NCBI RefSeq assembly: GCF_001693485.1
Contig: NZ_MAXC01000001.1
Location: forward strand, 248,001-312,000
DNA length: 64,000 nt
DNA from: Bradyrhizobium sp. LMTR 3
Lineage (GTDB): Bacteria; Pseudomonadota; Alphaproteobacteria; Rhizobiales; Xanthobacteraceae
Direction: 5' to 3'
Shown here: positions 52,075-61,814 of the stretch, piece after piece
Layout of the letters: every line of letters begins with the position of its first letter
How positions within the stretch are numbered: position 1 is the stretch's first letter
The notes under the pieces: generated by a model
Told to the model about the DNA's origin: nothing
Seen by the model: only the letters and a program-made list of their open reading frames with translations
Database searches by the model: none
Translations under genes and position numbers: made by a program

Positions 52075-53280
52075 TCACGCCACTGCGCCGGCGGCGCGCA
52101 GCTTGCCGATTGCCGCCTCGTCATAGCCGGCGTTGCGCAGGATTTCGTCGCTGTGCTCGCCGATGCCGGGCGGCTTGCGCGGCTGGACCTTGCGGCTGCC
52201 GTCGACCCAGATCGGGCTGTTGATCGTGAGCATGGTGTCGTTTTCGAACGGCACCAGTACCTCGTTCTCGATCATCTGCCTGTCATTCGGAATATCGTCG
52301 AGGATGCCGACCACGCCGAATACCAGGCCGTTGCCGTCGAGGATCTTGCGCCATTCCGCAAGGTCCTTGGTCACAAACGTCTCGTCGAAAATCTTGATCA
52401 GCTCAATCGACCGAGCATGACGGTCCTTCTTGGTCTCGAAGCGGGGATCGGTGATGAGATCCTCGCGGCCAAGGCAGCGCGCCAGCGTCGGCCATTGCCG
52501 GTCCTCGTTGAGCAGGGAGAGGATCAGCCAGCGTCCGTCCTTGCACTGGTAGTGGTTGGTCACCGCGTTCAGCGCGCGCTCGCGCGGGCGGCGTTCGCCG
52601 AACTTCGCGCCGACCAGTTTGGCTTGCGCCAGCACTGAAGCGGCCCAGACGCCATTGGCCATCAGGTTGGAGCTGACATGCGAGCCCTTGCCGGTGCGCT
52701 CGCGCTTGTAGAGCGCGGTGACGATCGCGCCGTAAAACGCCATCGCGCATGGGTGGTCGCCCATGCCGGCGATCGAGCGTGCCGGCGTCGTATGTTCGTC
52801 CGCCCGCACCAGGTCCATCAGGCCGGAGCGCGCCCAATAGGCATTGGAGTCGAAGCCGGGCTTGTTGGCTTCCTCGCCCTTCTCGCCATAGCCGGTGAAC
52901 GAGGCGTAGATCAGGCGCTCGTTGTGGGGTGCCAGATGCTCGTGGGTGATGCCGAGCCGTTGGCGCACCTGCGGCGGATAGTTGGTGATAAAGACGTCGG
53001 CCTGGGCGGCGAGGCAATGCAGCACCGCCTGTCCCTCGGGCTTGGAGAGATCGAGCGCAAGGCTCCGCTTGTTGCGCGCCTCCAGCATCCACGCGAAATT
53101 ATGCTCGCTATGCGGGTAGCCCGGTAAATTCGGCAGATTGCGATAGGGATCGCCGGCGCCGGGCGGCTCGATCTTGATCACGTCGGCGCCGAAATCCGAC
53201 AGCACGGTGGCGGCCGCGGGCGCAGCGATGAAGCTCGCGCAATCCAGAACCTTGAGGCCGTCGAAGATACCCTTTTCCAT
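52075..53280 (-). CDS. CaiB/BaiF family CoA transferase
   Basis: This 401-aa class III CoA transferase has the N-terminus DGLKVLDCASFIAAPAAATVLSDFGADVIKIEPPGAGD, the motif NKRSLALDLSKPEGQAVL, and the catalytic Asp region SIAGMGDHPCAMAFYGAIV. Class III enzymes move CoA between acids through an aspartyl-CoA thioester, for example in carnitine, oxalate, bile acid or aromatic acid metabolism. ATG 53280 gives the normal start MEKGIFDGLKVLD; an upstream in-frame extension to 53388 is not supported. It is upstream of the GST gene on the same strand. Confidence 0.9.
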   Translation of the reverse strand: MEKGIFDGLKVLDCASFIAAPAAATVLSDFGADVIKIEPPGAGDPYRNLPNLPGYPHSEHNFAWMLEARNKRSLALDLSKPEGQAVLHCLAAQADVFITNYPPQVRQRLGITHEHLAPHNERLIYASFTGYGEKGEEANKPGFDSNAYWARSGLMDLVRADEHTTPARSIAGMGDHPCAMAFYGAIVTALYKRERTGKGSHVSSNLMANGVWAASVLAQAKLVGAKFGERRPRERALNAVTNHYQCKDGRWLILSLLNEDRQWPTLARCLGREDLITDPRFETKKDRHARSIELIKIFDETFVTKDLAEWRKILDGNGLVFGVVGILDDIPNDRQMIENEVLVPFENDTMLTINSPIWVDGSRKVQPRKPPGIGEHSDEILRNAGYDEAAIGKLRAAGAVA

Positions 53281-53388
53281 AGTGCCGCCGCTCCGTGTGG
53301 CTTGTTGATTTTTTTCGTGGGTCGGAATTACCGCCAGCGAAAGCTGGAATTCGGATGCCATTTGGCCCATGTGGGGTGGGTGATGCAA

Positions 53389-56300
53389 CTACTCGCCGCC
53401 AGACATCAGTGCTGCATTTCCGCCGGCAGCCGCCGTGTTGATGGTCACCGTCTGCTCGGTTGCAAAACGCGCCAGATAATGCGGCCCGCCGGCCTTGGGC
53501 CCGGTGCCGGATAGCCCGTGGCCGCCGAACGGCTGCACGCCGACGACGGCGCCGATCATGTTACGGTTGACGTAGATGTTGCCGACCTGCAGGCGCTCGA
53601 TCGTGTCTTCCACCGTATCGTCGATCCGGGAATGGATGCCGAGGGTGAGCCCATAGCCGGAGCGCTCGACCGATTGCAGAACCTCGTCGAACCGGTCGGC
53701 GCGGTAGCGCACCACATGCAGCACCGGACCGAAGACTTCTTCCGTGAGCTGACCGGCATCGGACAGTTCAAAAATATGCGGCGCGACGTAATTGCCTTGT
53801 GGTGCGTGACCCGCAAAGTGCACCCGGGCTTCTTTCTTCATCCTTTCGATATGCGCGTCCAGCCGTTGCTTGGCCTCGGCATCAATCACCGGTCCGATAT
53901 GAGTGGCCGGATCGCAGGGGTCGCCGATGACGAGTTCGCGCGCCGCGCCCGCGATCATCTCGATCACGCGGTCGGCGACGTCGTCCTGCAGGAACAACAG
54001 CCGCAGGGCCGAGCAGCGCTGGCCGGCGGAACGGAATGCCGAGGTCACGACGTCGTCGGCGACCTGTTCGGGCAGCGCGGTGGCGTCGACGATCATCGCG
54101 TTGATGCCGCCGGTCTCGGCGATCAGCGGCACAAGCGGCCCGTCCTTAGCGGCGAGCGCGCGATTGATCGTGCGCGCCACCTCGGTCGAGCCGGTAAAGA
54201 CAACACCGGCGATATCGGGATGCGCCACCAGCGCGCCGCCGATCCGGCCGTCGCCGGCCACCAGATGCAGCGCTGATGCCGGCACGCCGGCTTCGTGCAA
54301 CAGCCTGATGGCTTCAGCCGCAATCAGCGGCGTCTGTTCGGCCGGCTTCGCAACGACCGCGTTGCCCGCCATCAATGCCGCCGTGACCTGTCCGAGGAAG
54401 ATCGCGAGCGGAAAATTCCACGGCGAGATCGCGACGAAGACGCCGCGGCCGCGCAGACGGAGCATATTGCTCTCGCCGGTCGGCCCCGGCAGCGGCTTGC
54501 CTTCGCCGAACAGCTCGCGTCCCTGCGCCGCATAGTAGCGGCAGAAGTCCACGGCTTCGCGGACTTCCGATACCGAATCGTCCAGCGTCTTGCGGCCCTC
54601 TCGTTGCAGCAGGGCGATGAAATGCGCCGCGCGGGATTCCAATAGGTCAGCGGCCGTTTTCAGCACCGCTGCGCGTGTCGTGGCCGGCGTTCTGCTCCAA
54701 TTCGTGAAGCCGGCGCGTGCGGCCGATACCGCCGCATTCGCCTCCATCTCCGTCGCATCCGCAATGCTTCCGGATGCGGGCAGTCGTTCCGCAGCGATGG
54801 CCGAGACGAGTTTGCTCAACGCCGCGCGTTCACCGAATTCGATTCCGTGAGAGTTTTTTCGTTGCGGCCCATAGAGGTCGCGCGGCAGCGGGATATTCGG
54901 ATGTCTGGCATTATCGGCGCTGCCGACGATATCAGCCGGGCGCCGCAGCAATTGCGAGACCGGCACCGCCTCGTCGGCGGCGAGCGCGACAAAGGATGAA
55001 TTGGCGCCGTTCTCCAGCAATCGCCGCACCAGGTAGGCGAGGAGGTCGCGGTGGCTGCCGACCGGCGCGTAGGTGCGATGAGCGATATCGGGACGGTCCT
55101 CGCCGAGCTTTGCATAGAGCGCTTCACCCATGCCGTGCAGGCGCTGGAATTCGAATCCGCTCTGCTCCGTTGCCAGTTCGAGGATGGTCGCGACCGTCAG
55201 CGCATTGTGGGTGGCGAACTGCGGAAATATCCGCGGCCGCAGCGCCAGCAATTGCTTTGCGCAGGCAACGTAGTTCAGGTCCGTCATCGCCTTGCGGGTG
55301 AATACGGGATAGCCGTCGAGCCCGCGTTCCTGCGCGCGCTTGATCTCGGTGTCCCAATAGGCGCCCTTGACCAGCCGCACCATCATGTTGCGGTCGAGGC
55401 TGCGTGCGAGACGATCGACGTAATCGATCACGTCACTGGCCCGTTTCTGATAGGCCTGGATCGCGAGGCCAAATCCGTCCCAGCCGGCAAGCGAGGGATC
55501 AGCGAAAGCGGCCGCGATCACGTCGAGCGACAATTCCAGCCGGTCCGCTTCCTCGGCATCAACGGTGAAATTGAGATCATAGGCTTTGGCTTGCCTGGCG
55601 AGGTCGATCAGCCGAGGGACCAGTTCGCTCATCACCCGCGCCCGGCTTACCGCCTCGAAGCGGGGATGCAGTGCCGAGAGCTTGACCGAGATGCCGGGCC
55701 GGTCGGGCAGGGGACGGTCATCGGCCGTGTGGCCGATCGCCTCGATGGCGCTGGCATAGGAAGTGAAGTAGCGCGCGGCGTCGTCGGCAGTGCGGGCGCC
55801 TTCGCCGAGCATGTCGAAGGAGTAGCGTTGCTGGCGCGCGGAATGCGGTTGCGCCCGCGACAGCGCCGCCTCGATGGTCTCGCCGAGCACGAAATGATTG
55901 CCCATCAGCCGCATCGCCTGCCGCGTTGCCGCCCGCACGGCGGGTGCGCCCAGCCGCTTGGTCAGCCGCCCGATGGTGCCCTGCGGGGTCTCACCGGGCT
56001 GGATCACGCGGGCCGACATGCCGAGCGCCCACGCCGAGGCGTTGACCAGGAAGGCGCTCGACCTGGTTTCATGATGGACGAAATCGCCCTGGCCGAGCTT
56101 GTCCTCGATGAACTGGTCGGCGGTACGGGCGTCCGGGACCCGCAACAGCGCTTCCGCCAGCACCATCAGCGCCAGCCCCTCCTTGGTCGACAGCGCGAAC
56201 TCGCGCAGCATGTCCTCGACCCCGCCGAGCGGATCGTCATTGGCCCTGATGGCCTTGATCAGCGCAGTCGCTGCGCGATCGATGCGCCGCTCCTGCGCCG

Positions 56301-56400
56301 CGTCCAGCCGCGCGGCCTGGAGCAGGCGGGCGGCCAGCGCGCGGTCATCGGGCGCGTAGGGCGCGCTGAAGGGTGGAAGCGGCGACGGAGGAATCAGCAT
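53389..56400 (-). CDS. putA: Bifunctional proline dehydrogenase/L-glutamate gamma-semialdehyde dehydrogenase
   Basis: This 1003-aa enzyme oxidises proline to glutamate in two steps. The N-terminal PRODH barrel has GISVKLSALHPRFEAVSRARV, MVRLVKGAYWDTEIKRAQERG and PQFATHNALTVATI. The C-terminal aldehyde dehydrogenase has AISPWNFPLAIFLGQVTAAL, VFTGSTEVARTI, the catalytic Cys in SAGQRCSALRLLF, and FGGHGLSGTGPKAGGPHY at the end. There is no N-terminal ribbon-helix-helix DNA-binding domain, so this is the short, minimal type of PutA that does not act as its own repressor. It faces a separate promoter and is 108 bp from the CoA-transferase gene. Confidence 0.95.
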   Translation of the reverse strand: MLIPPSPLPPFSAPYAPDDRALAARLLQAARLDAAQERRIDRAATALIKAIRANDDPLGGVEDMLREFALSTKEGLALMVLAEALLRVPDARTADQFIEDKLGQGDFVHHETRSSAFLVNASAWALGMSARVIQPGETPQGTIGRLTKRLGAPAVRAATRQAMRLMGNHFVLGETIEAALSRAQPHSARQQRYSFDMLGEGARTADDAARYFTSYASAIEAIGHTADDRPLPDRPGISVKLSALHPRFEAVSRARVMSELVPRLIDLARQAKAYDLNFTVDAEEADRLELSLDVIAAAFADPSLAGWDGFGLAIQAYQKRASDVIDYVDRLARSLDRNMMVRLVKGAYWDTEIKRAQERGLDGYPVFTRKAMTDLNYVACAKQLLALRPRIFPQFATHNALTVATILELATEQSGFEFQRLHGMGEALYAKLGEDRPDIAHRTYAPVGSHRDLLAYLVRRLLENGANSSFVALAADEAVPVSQLLRRPADIVGSADNARHPNIPLPRDLYGPQRKNSHGIEFGERAALSKLVSAIAAERLPASGSIADATEMEANAAVSAARAGFTNWSRTPATTRAAVLKTAADLLESRAAHFIALLQREGRKTLDDSVSEVREAVDFCRYYAAQGRELFGEGKPLPGPTGESNMLRLRGRGVFVAISPWNFPLAIFLGQVTAALMAGNAVVAKPAEQTPLIAAEAIRLLHEAGVPASALHLVAGDGRIGGALVAHPDIAGVVFTGSTEVARTINRALAAKDGPLVPLIAETGGINAMIVDATALPEQVADDVVTSAFRSAGQRCSALRLLFLQDDVADRVIEMIAGAARELVIGDPCDPATHIGPVIDAEAKQRLDAHIERMKKEARVHFAGHAPQGNYVAPHIFELSDAGQLTEEVFGPVLHVVRYRADRFDEVLQSVERSGYGLTLGIHSRIDDTVEDTIERLQVGNIYVNRNMIGAVVGVQPFGGHGLSGTGPKAGGPHYLARFATEQTVTINTAAAGGNAALMSGGE

Positions 56401-56412
56401 GGGATTTCTAGC

Positions 56413-56610
56413 ATGGGATTTCTCTTGGCTTCGGCCAGTCTAACGGGGCCGGGATGGGCGGAACAGGCCCGCAAGTCCCCTCAATTGCCGCCTGGGATGG
56501 CGGCGCCGGCGGAACCGACTGGCGCATGGAAAACACAGCGGCCGGAATTTCCGCGGCCTGATCCACAGATCGCGGGCTTGCTGGTTGGCAGCGTGCAGGA
56601 GCCGCGCTAA
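56413..56610 (+). CDS. Possible small secreted protein (65 aa)
   Basis: A frame starting MGFLLASASLTGPGWAEQAR may encode a short secreted, Pro-rich peptide (APAEPTGAWKTQRPEFPRP). The putA start is just 12 bases away on the other strand, in a directly repeated CATGGGATTTCT. I cannot confirm that it is expressed; there is no good ribosome binding site. Confidence 0.25.
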   Translation: MGFLLASASLTGPGWAEQARKSPQLPPGMAAPAEPTGAWKTQRPEFPRPDPQIAGLLVGSVQEPR

Positions 56611-56683
56611 TCGTCAGGCACGCCGTCGCTTGGGAACAGCAGGGATCATGAGGGGTGCCGCTCCGCCGATACAGGGAAGCCGA

Positions 56684-57307
56684 ATGCGGACCAGCTTCGC
56701 GGCCGCGCTTGGCGTGCTCCTCGCCGCGCTGTTTGCAGCGCTGCCGGCGAGAGCGGTCGAGATGAGTGCCGAGGTCGCCAACCTCTACAGCTCGGTTTCG
56801 ATCTATCCGCCCTCAGCCAAATCCATGACCGTGTGCTACGGCTTCGTCTGCCGGCGCCGCGAGATCCTCGATTTCACGGCCGCCGACCGCAGCGCGCTGA
56901 CGCAGATCATGCAAGCGGGCCGCACCTCGGCCGCGGCCGAACGCGCGGCGGTGCAGAAGGCGGTGGTCTGGTTCGACCGCCGTATGGGGCCGATCATCGG
57001 CACCAACAAGCGCGTGGCGAAAGCTGATTTCCGCTACTTCGACGACAAGCACAATTACGATTGCTGGGACACCACGCGCAACACCACCAGCCTTTTGCTG
57101 GTGCTGCAGGAGTGGGGCCTGTTGAAGCATCACGCGATCGGCGATCCGCGCTATCGCGGCAATACGCTGGTATTGCAGACGCCGCACAACACCGCGGTGC
57201 TGGTCGATCGCGCCACCAAGGTCGAATGGGTCGTCGATCTCTGGCCGCGCGGCTACCTGCAGCCACCCGACGTGATGACGGTTCAGAAGTGGATCACGGA
57301 AGATTGA
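56684..57307 (+). CDS. Secreted protein with a Cys-His-Asp triad-like arrangement
   Basis: This 207-aa protein starts MRTSFAAALGVLLAALFAAL with a cleavage near ARA-VE. The mature part has SMTVCYGFVCRRREILDF, KHNYDCWDTTRNTTSLLLVL (Cys), LQTPHNTAVLVD (His) and VEWVVDLWPRGYLQP (Asp). The order Cys, His, Asp and spacing resemble the bacterial transglutaminase-like cysteine peptidase fold, a papain-related group often secreted in alphaproteobacteria. This is an inference from the residue pattern. ATG 56684 gives a clean signal peptide. Confidence 0.7.
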   Translation: MRTSFAAALGVLLAALFAALPARAVEMSAEVANLYSSVSIYPPSAKSMTVCYGFVCRRREILDFTAADRSALTQIMQAGRTSAAAERAAVQKAVVWFDRRMGPIIGTNKRVAKADFRYFDDKHNYDCWDTTRNTTSLLLVLQEWGLLKHHAIGDPRYRGNTLVLQTPHNTAVLVDRATKVEWVVDLWPRGYLQPPDVMTVQKWITED

Positions 57308-57462
57308 GCGGCCGGTTTTTCACGCAACGATCTAGCCATCGTGCGTGCAGAAGCGGTGCCCGCTCCGCCGAACGCTCACAGTTTTCGAGAAGTTTCTTAG
57401 GCCCTAGCCTCAACTCCCGGATCTAACTCCGAGAGTGCGCCGTTGCCGATTGCGTGGTCGCG

Positions 57463-57663
57463 CTAAACCTTGAGATTCTCGGCAGAAGTCTTGCCGCGGT
57501 TGGCGATCTCTTCATACTCGACGGTCTGCCCTTCATTGAGCGTCGAAAGACCAGCTTTCTCAACTGCCGAAATATGAACGAACACGTCCTTGCCGCCACT
57601 CGAGGGCTGGATGAACCCGTAACCCTTGGTCGGATTGAACCACTTCACCGTACCTTTAGCCAT
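57463..57663 (-). CDS. cspA: Cold shock protein
   Basis: This 66-aa protein is a single cold shock domain: [20 protein letters not shown] with the RNP1-like motif KGYGFI, and [15 protein letters not shown] with RNP2. It binds single-stranded nucleic acids and acts as an RNA chaperone. The 363-bp gap upstream (57664-58026) shows no gene and may include a long 5' leader, as is common for csp genes; I see no decisive structure in it. Confidence 0.95.
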   Translation of the reverse strand: MAKGTVKWFNPTKGYGFIQPSSGGKDVFVHISAVEKAGLSTLNEGQTVEYEEIANRGKTSAENLKV

Positions 57664-58026
57664 TCACGTCGTCTCCGCGGAATCAAAAAAATAAACGAGC
57701 CGCCGGTCCCCGCACTAACCGGCATGCCCGTACCATCAGGATACGCGGGTTGGGGCAGGCTGGGTAGCGTAAACGGACCGGCCGTTTCGGCAAAAATGCC
57801 CCGATTCCCATCCGATTCCAGCCGTTTTGAGGGTTTCGGCCCCATTTGACGCGGCCGGGCGGCCGGCAATTCCAATTTTTGGCGAGTGGATCGATCCGCT
57901 GCGTTGACGCCATTCTTCCGCCTGGAGGGAGGCAGCAGCGAGCCCTTAGGCATGGCCGCGCCGCGTTCGCCGACAATTTTCTGAACGATTGTTCATGCGC
58001 CTCGAACCACCATTGCCGGAGCGGTT

Positions 58027-59766
58027 TCACGCGGCGGCGCTTTGCTCTTCGTTAGCCAGCGCCGGCAGCATCCGCGCGTCTGTCACGCTGCGTACGATCA
58101 TCGGCTCGTTGCGTCCGCGGATCTCGACTTCATGCTGCGGCAATGCATCGGCGGCGAGGCCAGCGGTAGCGCGAACTTCGTCCGAGACGACGACTTCGCA
58201 TGCAAGGCTCTTGGTCATGTCCTGCAGGCGCGCAGCGACGTTGACGGCGTCGCCGAGCGCGGTGAACACCATGTGGTCGCGGTAGCCGATATCACCGACG
58301 ATCACTTCGCCGCCGTTGATGCCTATGCCGAAGCGGATCGGTTCGCGCAGATCATGTTCGAGAAACTTATTCAATTCATCGATGTTGGCGGCGATCATCG
58401 CAGCCGCCAGCAATGCCTGGCGGCAGGCTTCCTGCCGGCTGGTCGAAAGTCCGAACAGCGCCAGCATGCCGTCGCCAACGAACTGGTTCGGCATGCCGCC
58501 GCTCGCGAGCACCGCCTGCGACACCGCACCGAGGAAGCGGTTGACGATGAAGACGGTGTCGAACGGCAGGCGCTTTTCCGCAAGCTTGGTCGAGCCGCGC
58601 ATGTCGACGAAGAGGCTGACGAGATAGCGCTCCTGACCGATCCGCGTCGGATGCGACTCGTGACCGTCGGCGGAGGTGTGCGGCAGAAAGAGTTGAAAGA
58701 ATGAGAGATCGGCTGGCGGCCGCAACTGACAGGCGAGGCGGATGGATGGATCCGACGTGCCGACCCGGCCAAGCACGAACGCCTCGCGCTGCGAAGGCTC
58801 TGGCAGCGCAGAGCAGTCGCCGATGATGCGGATGCGGCAGGTCGAGCAGCGGGCGCGGCCGCCGCAGACGCTGGCATGCGGCACGTTGTTGCGCAGGCTC
58901 GCCTCGAGCACGCTCAGGCCCTTCGGAACGCGCACCGTTCGGCCGTTGCCGTAGGACAGGCTGATCATGCCGCGGCGGCGCTCGTTGATGGCGCGCACGC
59001 CTCTCGCCACCAGCGCGATACCGATCAGGCCGAAATAGCCGAACAGGAAATAGTCGGTGATGCGTTCGAGCGCTTGCGCCTCGTCCCGCGTGCCGAGTTG
59101 GCGCTCCGACTGGGTTTCCGCCCGCCATTCGACGCTGTCATTGTCAATCACCATGCGCCCGCTCTGATAGAAGCCGAGCATGGAGAGCGTCGGAATAAGT
59201 ACCGCCGCGGCGAGCAGGAACGGGGCGGCGCGCTTGTAGAACGCCCGCATCCGCAGCCAGAGATACAGTCCGATGCAGCCATGCACCCACGCGATGGTCA
59301 TGACCGCTAGCATCATCCAGATCCGCCACGGCGCCCAGATCCAGTACAGGAACAGCACCTGCGGGTAGAGCTTTTCATGCCCGTAAAGCGTCTGGCCGAG
59401 CCGGACGCCGATGATATGGGCGATGATCAGCATCGGCACGCTGAGGCCGAGCGCAAGCTGCAGCGGCTCGATCGCCTTCCAGCGGAATTGCCGGCGTTCA
59501 TACAATGCCCAGATGCCGAGCGCGGTGTGCACGAGGCATGCCGCGTAGAACAGGACCGTGACGGGCAGGAACTGCCAGAACGACGTATGAAGATAGACGC
59601 CGGTCGCCAGCGCCTCCAGCGAGATGTTGCCGAGCGCATGGTTGAGGAAATGGCTGACCAGATAGGCGAACAGGATCACGCCGCTGGCAAGGCGGACCTG
59701 CCGCAGGCTGATGCCGCGGAGGAAGGTCGTGATCTGGTCTCGGGAGAGGGCGGCCATGCGATCCAT
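58027..59766 (-). CDS. Membrane adenylate/guanylate cyclase with [2Fe-2S] ferredoxin domain
   Basis: This 579-aa protein has three parts. Residues 1-265 hold about six transmembrane helices with His residues (for example SHFLNHAL and HTALGIWALY) resembling diheme succinate-dehydrogenase-type anchors. Residues 268-355 form a plant-type ferredoxin domain with Cys301, Cys307, Cys310 (CGGRARCSTC) and Cys346 (RLACQL). Residues 380-579 form a class III nucleotide cyclase domain with metal ligands in FVDMRGSTKL (Asp388) and FVGDGMLALFG (Asp432), and ALGDAVNVAARLQ (Asn509, Arg513). The layout suggests redox-controlled cyclic nucleotide synthesis at the inner membrane. Confidence 0.9.
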   Translation of the reverse strand: MDRMAALSRDQITTFLRGISLRQVRLASGVILFAYLVSHFLNHALGNISLEALATGVYLHTSFWQFLPVTVLFYAACLVHTALGIWALYERRQFRWKAIEPLQLALGLSVPMLIIAHIIGVRLGQTLYGHEKLYPQVLFLYWIWAPWRIWMMLAVMTIAWVHGCIGLYLWLRMRAFYKRAAPFLLAAAVLIPTLSMLGFYQSGRMVIDNDSVEWRAETQSERQLGTRDEAQALERITDYFLFGYFGLIGIALVARGVRAINERRRGMISLSYGNGRTVRVPKGLSVLEASLRNNVPHASVCGGRARCSTCRIRIIGDCSALPEPSQREAFVLGRVGTSDPSIRLACQLRPPADLSFFQLFLPHTSADGHESHPTRIGQERYLVSLFVDMRGSTKLAEKRLPFDTVFIVNRFLGAVSQAVLASGGMPNQFVGDGMLALFGLSTSRQEACRQALLAAAMIAANIDELNKFLEHDLREPIRFGIGINGGEVIVGDIGYRDHMVFTALGDAVNVAARLQDMTKSLACEVVVSDEVRATAGLAADALPQHEVEIRGRNEPMIVRSVTDARMLPALANEEQSAAA

Positions 59767-59838
59767 AGGGTCAATATTGGGCGATACTAATGCGTAATTC
59801 GGACGGTGAATACTCTGGTCGCCCCGGCCTCACGGCAC

Positions 59839-59946
59839 CGTCATTCCGGGATGCGCCCCCTTGGGCGCAGGCCCGGAATCCATCTGCCCGCATCAACCGT
59901 GTCCCGATGGATTCCGGGTTCTCGCTTCGCGAGCCCCGGAATGACG
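59839..59946. repeat. CGTCATTCCGGG-type intergenic palindromic repeat
   Basis: Outer arms CGTCATTCCGGG (59839-59850) and CCCCGGAATGACG (59934-59946) pair. Inner GCCCGGAATCCATC and GATGGATTCCGGGT segments also pair, and the core holds CGCTTCGCGAGCC. This nested hairpin family is common between genes of Bradyrhizobium and Rhodopseudomonas. It lies between the cyclase and glycosyltransferase genes and includes bases that could be misread as coding. Confidence 0.8.
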
Positions 59947-60017
59947 AGGTGGGTGTGCGGGACAGTTTTTGTTTAGGGCTCGTTGACACTCCCGGCACAG
60001 TCGAGGAAAAGCGCGCC

Positions 60018-61616
60018 GTGACCATAGCCCCGCCCAATAACAGCCAAGCAAAACCGGACCGTTCTGCCACGCCGCCGTGGCTTGCCGTGGCGCTGCTGAT
60101 CGCCGCGTTGACGGCGATGCGGCTGGTCTATGCCAGCGTGCTCGATCTGCGCACCGACGAGGCCTATTACTGGACCTGGTCGAAGGAGAGCTCGCTCGCT
60201 TTTCTCGATCATCCGCCCGGCATCGCCTGGCTGATCCGGTTCGGCACCGCGATCTTCGGCGACACCAATCTCGGTGTGCGGTTCGGCGGCATCGTCGCGA
60301 TGCTGGTCACGCAGCTCCTGCTCGCCGACATCGTCCGGCGCGTGACGCATGATGTTCGCGCCGTGATCTTCGCCTTGCTGCTGCCGGAAGCAGCGCTGTA
60401 TTACGGGCTGTTGATGGCGAAGGTCGCGCCCGATACCGCGATGATCCCGTTCGCGGTCGCGATGCTGTGGGCGCTGGTGCGGCTCAACGAGAGCGGCAAC
60501 CCGCGCTGGTGGCTTGCCGCGGGACTGTTCGCAGGGTTTGCGCTGCTGTCGAAGTTCACCGCGATCCTGCTGCTGCCGGCGGTTGTGGCGTTCGTGCTGG
60601 TGCCGGACTGGCGGCGGCGCTGGCTGCTCAGCCAGTATCCATGGCGGGCAGCGCTGATCGCAGCGATCGTGTTCTCGCCGGTGCTGATCTGGAATGCGCA
60701 GCACGATTGGGCCTCGTTCCGTTTCCAGTTCGTGCGCGCGGTCGCGACCCATCAATTGTCGCTTCGCACTGTCGGCGAATTCATCGGCCTGCAGTTCGGT
60801 CTTGTCGGCTTCGTGCTGCTGCCGGTGGTGCTGTCCGGCGTAACGCTGACGGCCTGGCGCGGTTACCGCACGCGCGAGCCGGTCGCGATCCTGCTGTCGA
60901 CCGCCGTGCTGGTGCCTTTCCTCTATTTCCTCTGGAAGTCGCTGACGCTCCGCGTCGGCGACACCTGGCCGATGTTCCTGTGGCCCGCCGGCTTTGCCGC
61001 GACCGCCATCAATCTCGTCATGCTGCCGCGCGAGGGGTTTTCGGAATGGATGGTCCAATCGACGTTCCGGTGGGCGAGGGTGGCCGTCATCTCCGGCATC
61101 GCCTTCGTTGTCGGCGTGTTCTTCTATTACGTCGCGGCGCCCTGGAATTTTATTGGCAGGACCGATCCCGTCGGCGGCGAGGCCGGCTATGAGCAGGTCG
61201 CGGCGCGCGCGCGCGAGCAGTTGCAGAAGACCGGCGCGACCTGGATCGCGACGTCGGACTATCGCACCTATGCAATGTTGCGCTGGCATTTCAAAGGGCA
61301 GGTGCCGGTCATCCAGATCAACGAGCGTGGACGGTTTCAGGGCTTTCGCGATCCCGGCATGAACCTGATCAAGGATCATCCCGGCCTCTACGTCGCCCGC
61401 GAGCCGGACCATCGCCTGCCGCTGTGGGATCTCACCACTGCGAAGCGGCAGCCGCTGGAGCGGGTCGAGCGTGTCTGGCGCGGGATGGTGATGGATACCT
61501 ACGCGCTGGAAAAGCTCACCGGCTGGACGCCCGAACTCTCGCCGCCACCGGAGTCGCCGCTGTTCCGCTGGCGCGTGCTGGCCGGGGATTGGGGGCAGGC
61601 TGCCGGCCTTGGGTAA
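60018..61616 (+). CDS. GT39/ArnT-like membrane glycosyltransferase
   Basis: This 532-aa protein has about ten hydrophobic segments and the GT-C signature LDLRTDEAYYWTWSKESSLA and FLDHPPGIAWLIRFG near the first loop, with acidic residues of the catalytic loop. It resembles the dolichyl-phosphate-mannose/undecaprenyl-linked sugar transferase family (GT39/83). It likely moves a sugar from a polyprenyl carrier to lipid A, a protein or a polysaccharide in the periplasm. The GTG at 60018 has GAGGAAA upstream; the in-frame extension to 59790 runs through the repeat and is spurious. Confidence 0.85.
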   Translation: MTIAPPNNSQAKPDRSATPPWLAVALLIAALTAMRLVYASVLDLRTDEAYYWTWSKESSLAFLDHPPGIAWLIRFGTAIFGDTNLGVRFGGIVAMLVTQLLLADIVRRVTHDVRAVIFALLLPEAALYYGLLMAKVAPDTAMIPFAVAMLWALVRLNESGNPRWWLAAGLFAGFALLSKFTAILLLPAVVAFVLVPDWRRRWLLSQYPWRAALIAAIVFSPVLIWNAQHDWASFRFQFVRAVATHQLSLRTVGEFIGLQFGLVGFVLLPVVLSGVTLTAWRGYRTREPVAILLSTAVLVPFLYFLWKSLTLRVGDTWPMFLWPAGFAATAINLVMLPREGFSEWMVQSTFRWARVAVISGIAFVVGVFFYYVAAPWNFIGRTDPVGGEAGYEQVAARAREQLQKTGATWIATSDYRTYAMLRWHFKGQVPVIQINERGRFQGFRDPGMNLIKDHPGLYVAREPDHRLPLWDLTTAKRQPLERVERVWRGMVMDTYALEKLTGWTPELSPPPESPLFRWRVLAGDWGQAAGLG

Positions 61617-61666
61617 GGTCGTCATCCCCCGCGCATGCGGGGAATCCAGTGCGCCGCGGCCTTTCC

Positions 61667-61748
61667 ACGTCATTGCGAGCGAAGCGAAGCAATCCATCTT
61701 TCCGAGTATGAGGTGACAATGGATTGCTTCGCTTCGCTCGCATGACGT
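61667..61748. repeat. TCATTGCGAGCGAAGCGAAG inverted repeat
   Basis: The left arm (61667-61697) and right arm (61719-61748) are near-perfect inverted repeats around CATTGCGAGCGAAGCGAAGC and ATGGATTGCTTCGC. The preceding GTCATCCCCCGCGCATGCGGGG (61621 onward) contains another small hairpin, so two repeats are in tandem. This follows the glycosyltransferase stop and can act as a terminator-like structure. Confidence 0.75.
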
Positions 61749-61814
61749 GTGGTCACAGTTTCGCATTCTCGCGACATGTTTTGCCCGAGGTTTGCATCTT
61801 CTTTTCCCGCCCTC

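Noticed and set aside
55051..56610. A 519-codon open frame on the plus strand over putA.
   Set aside because: It is the complement of putA except for its last 65 codons, and only that end was kept as a weak small-gene candidate.
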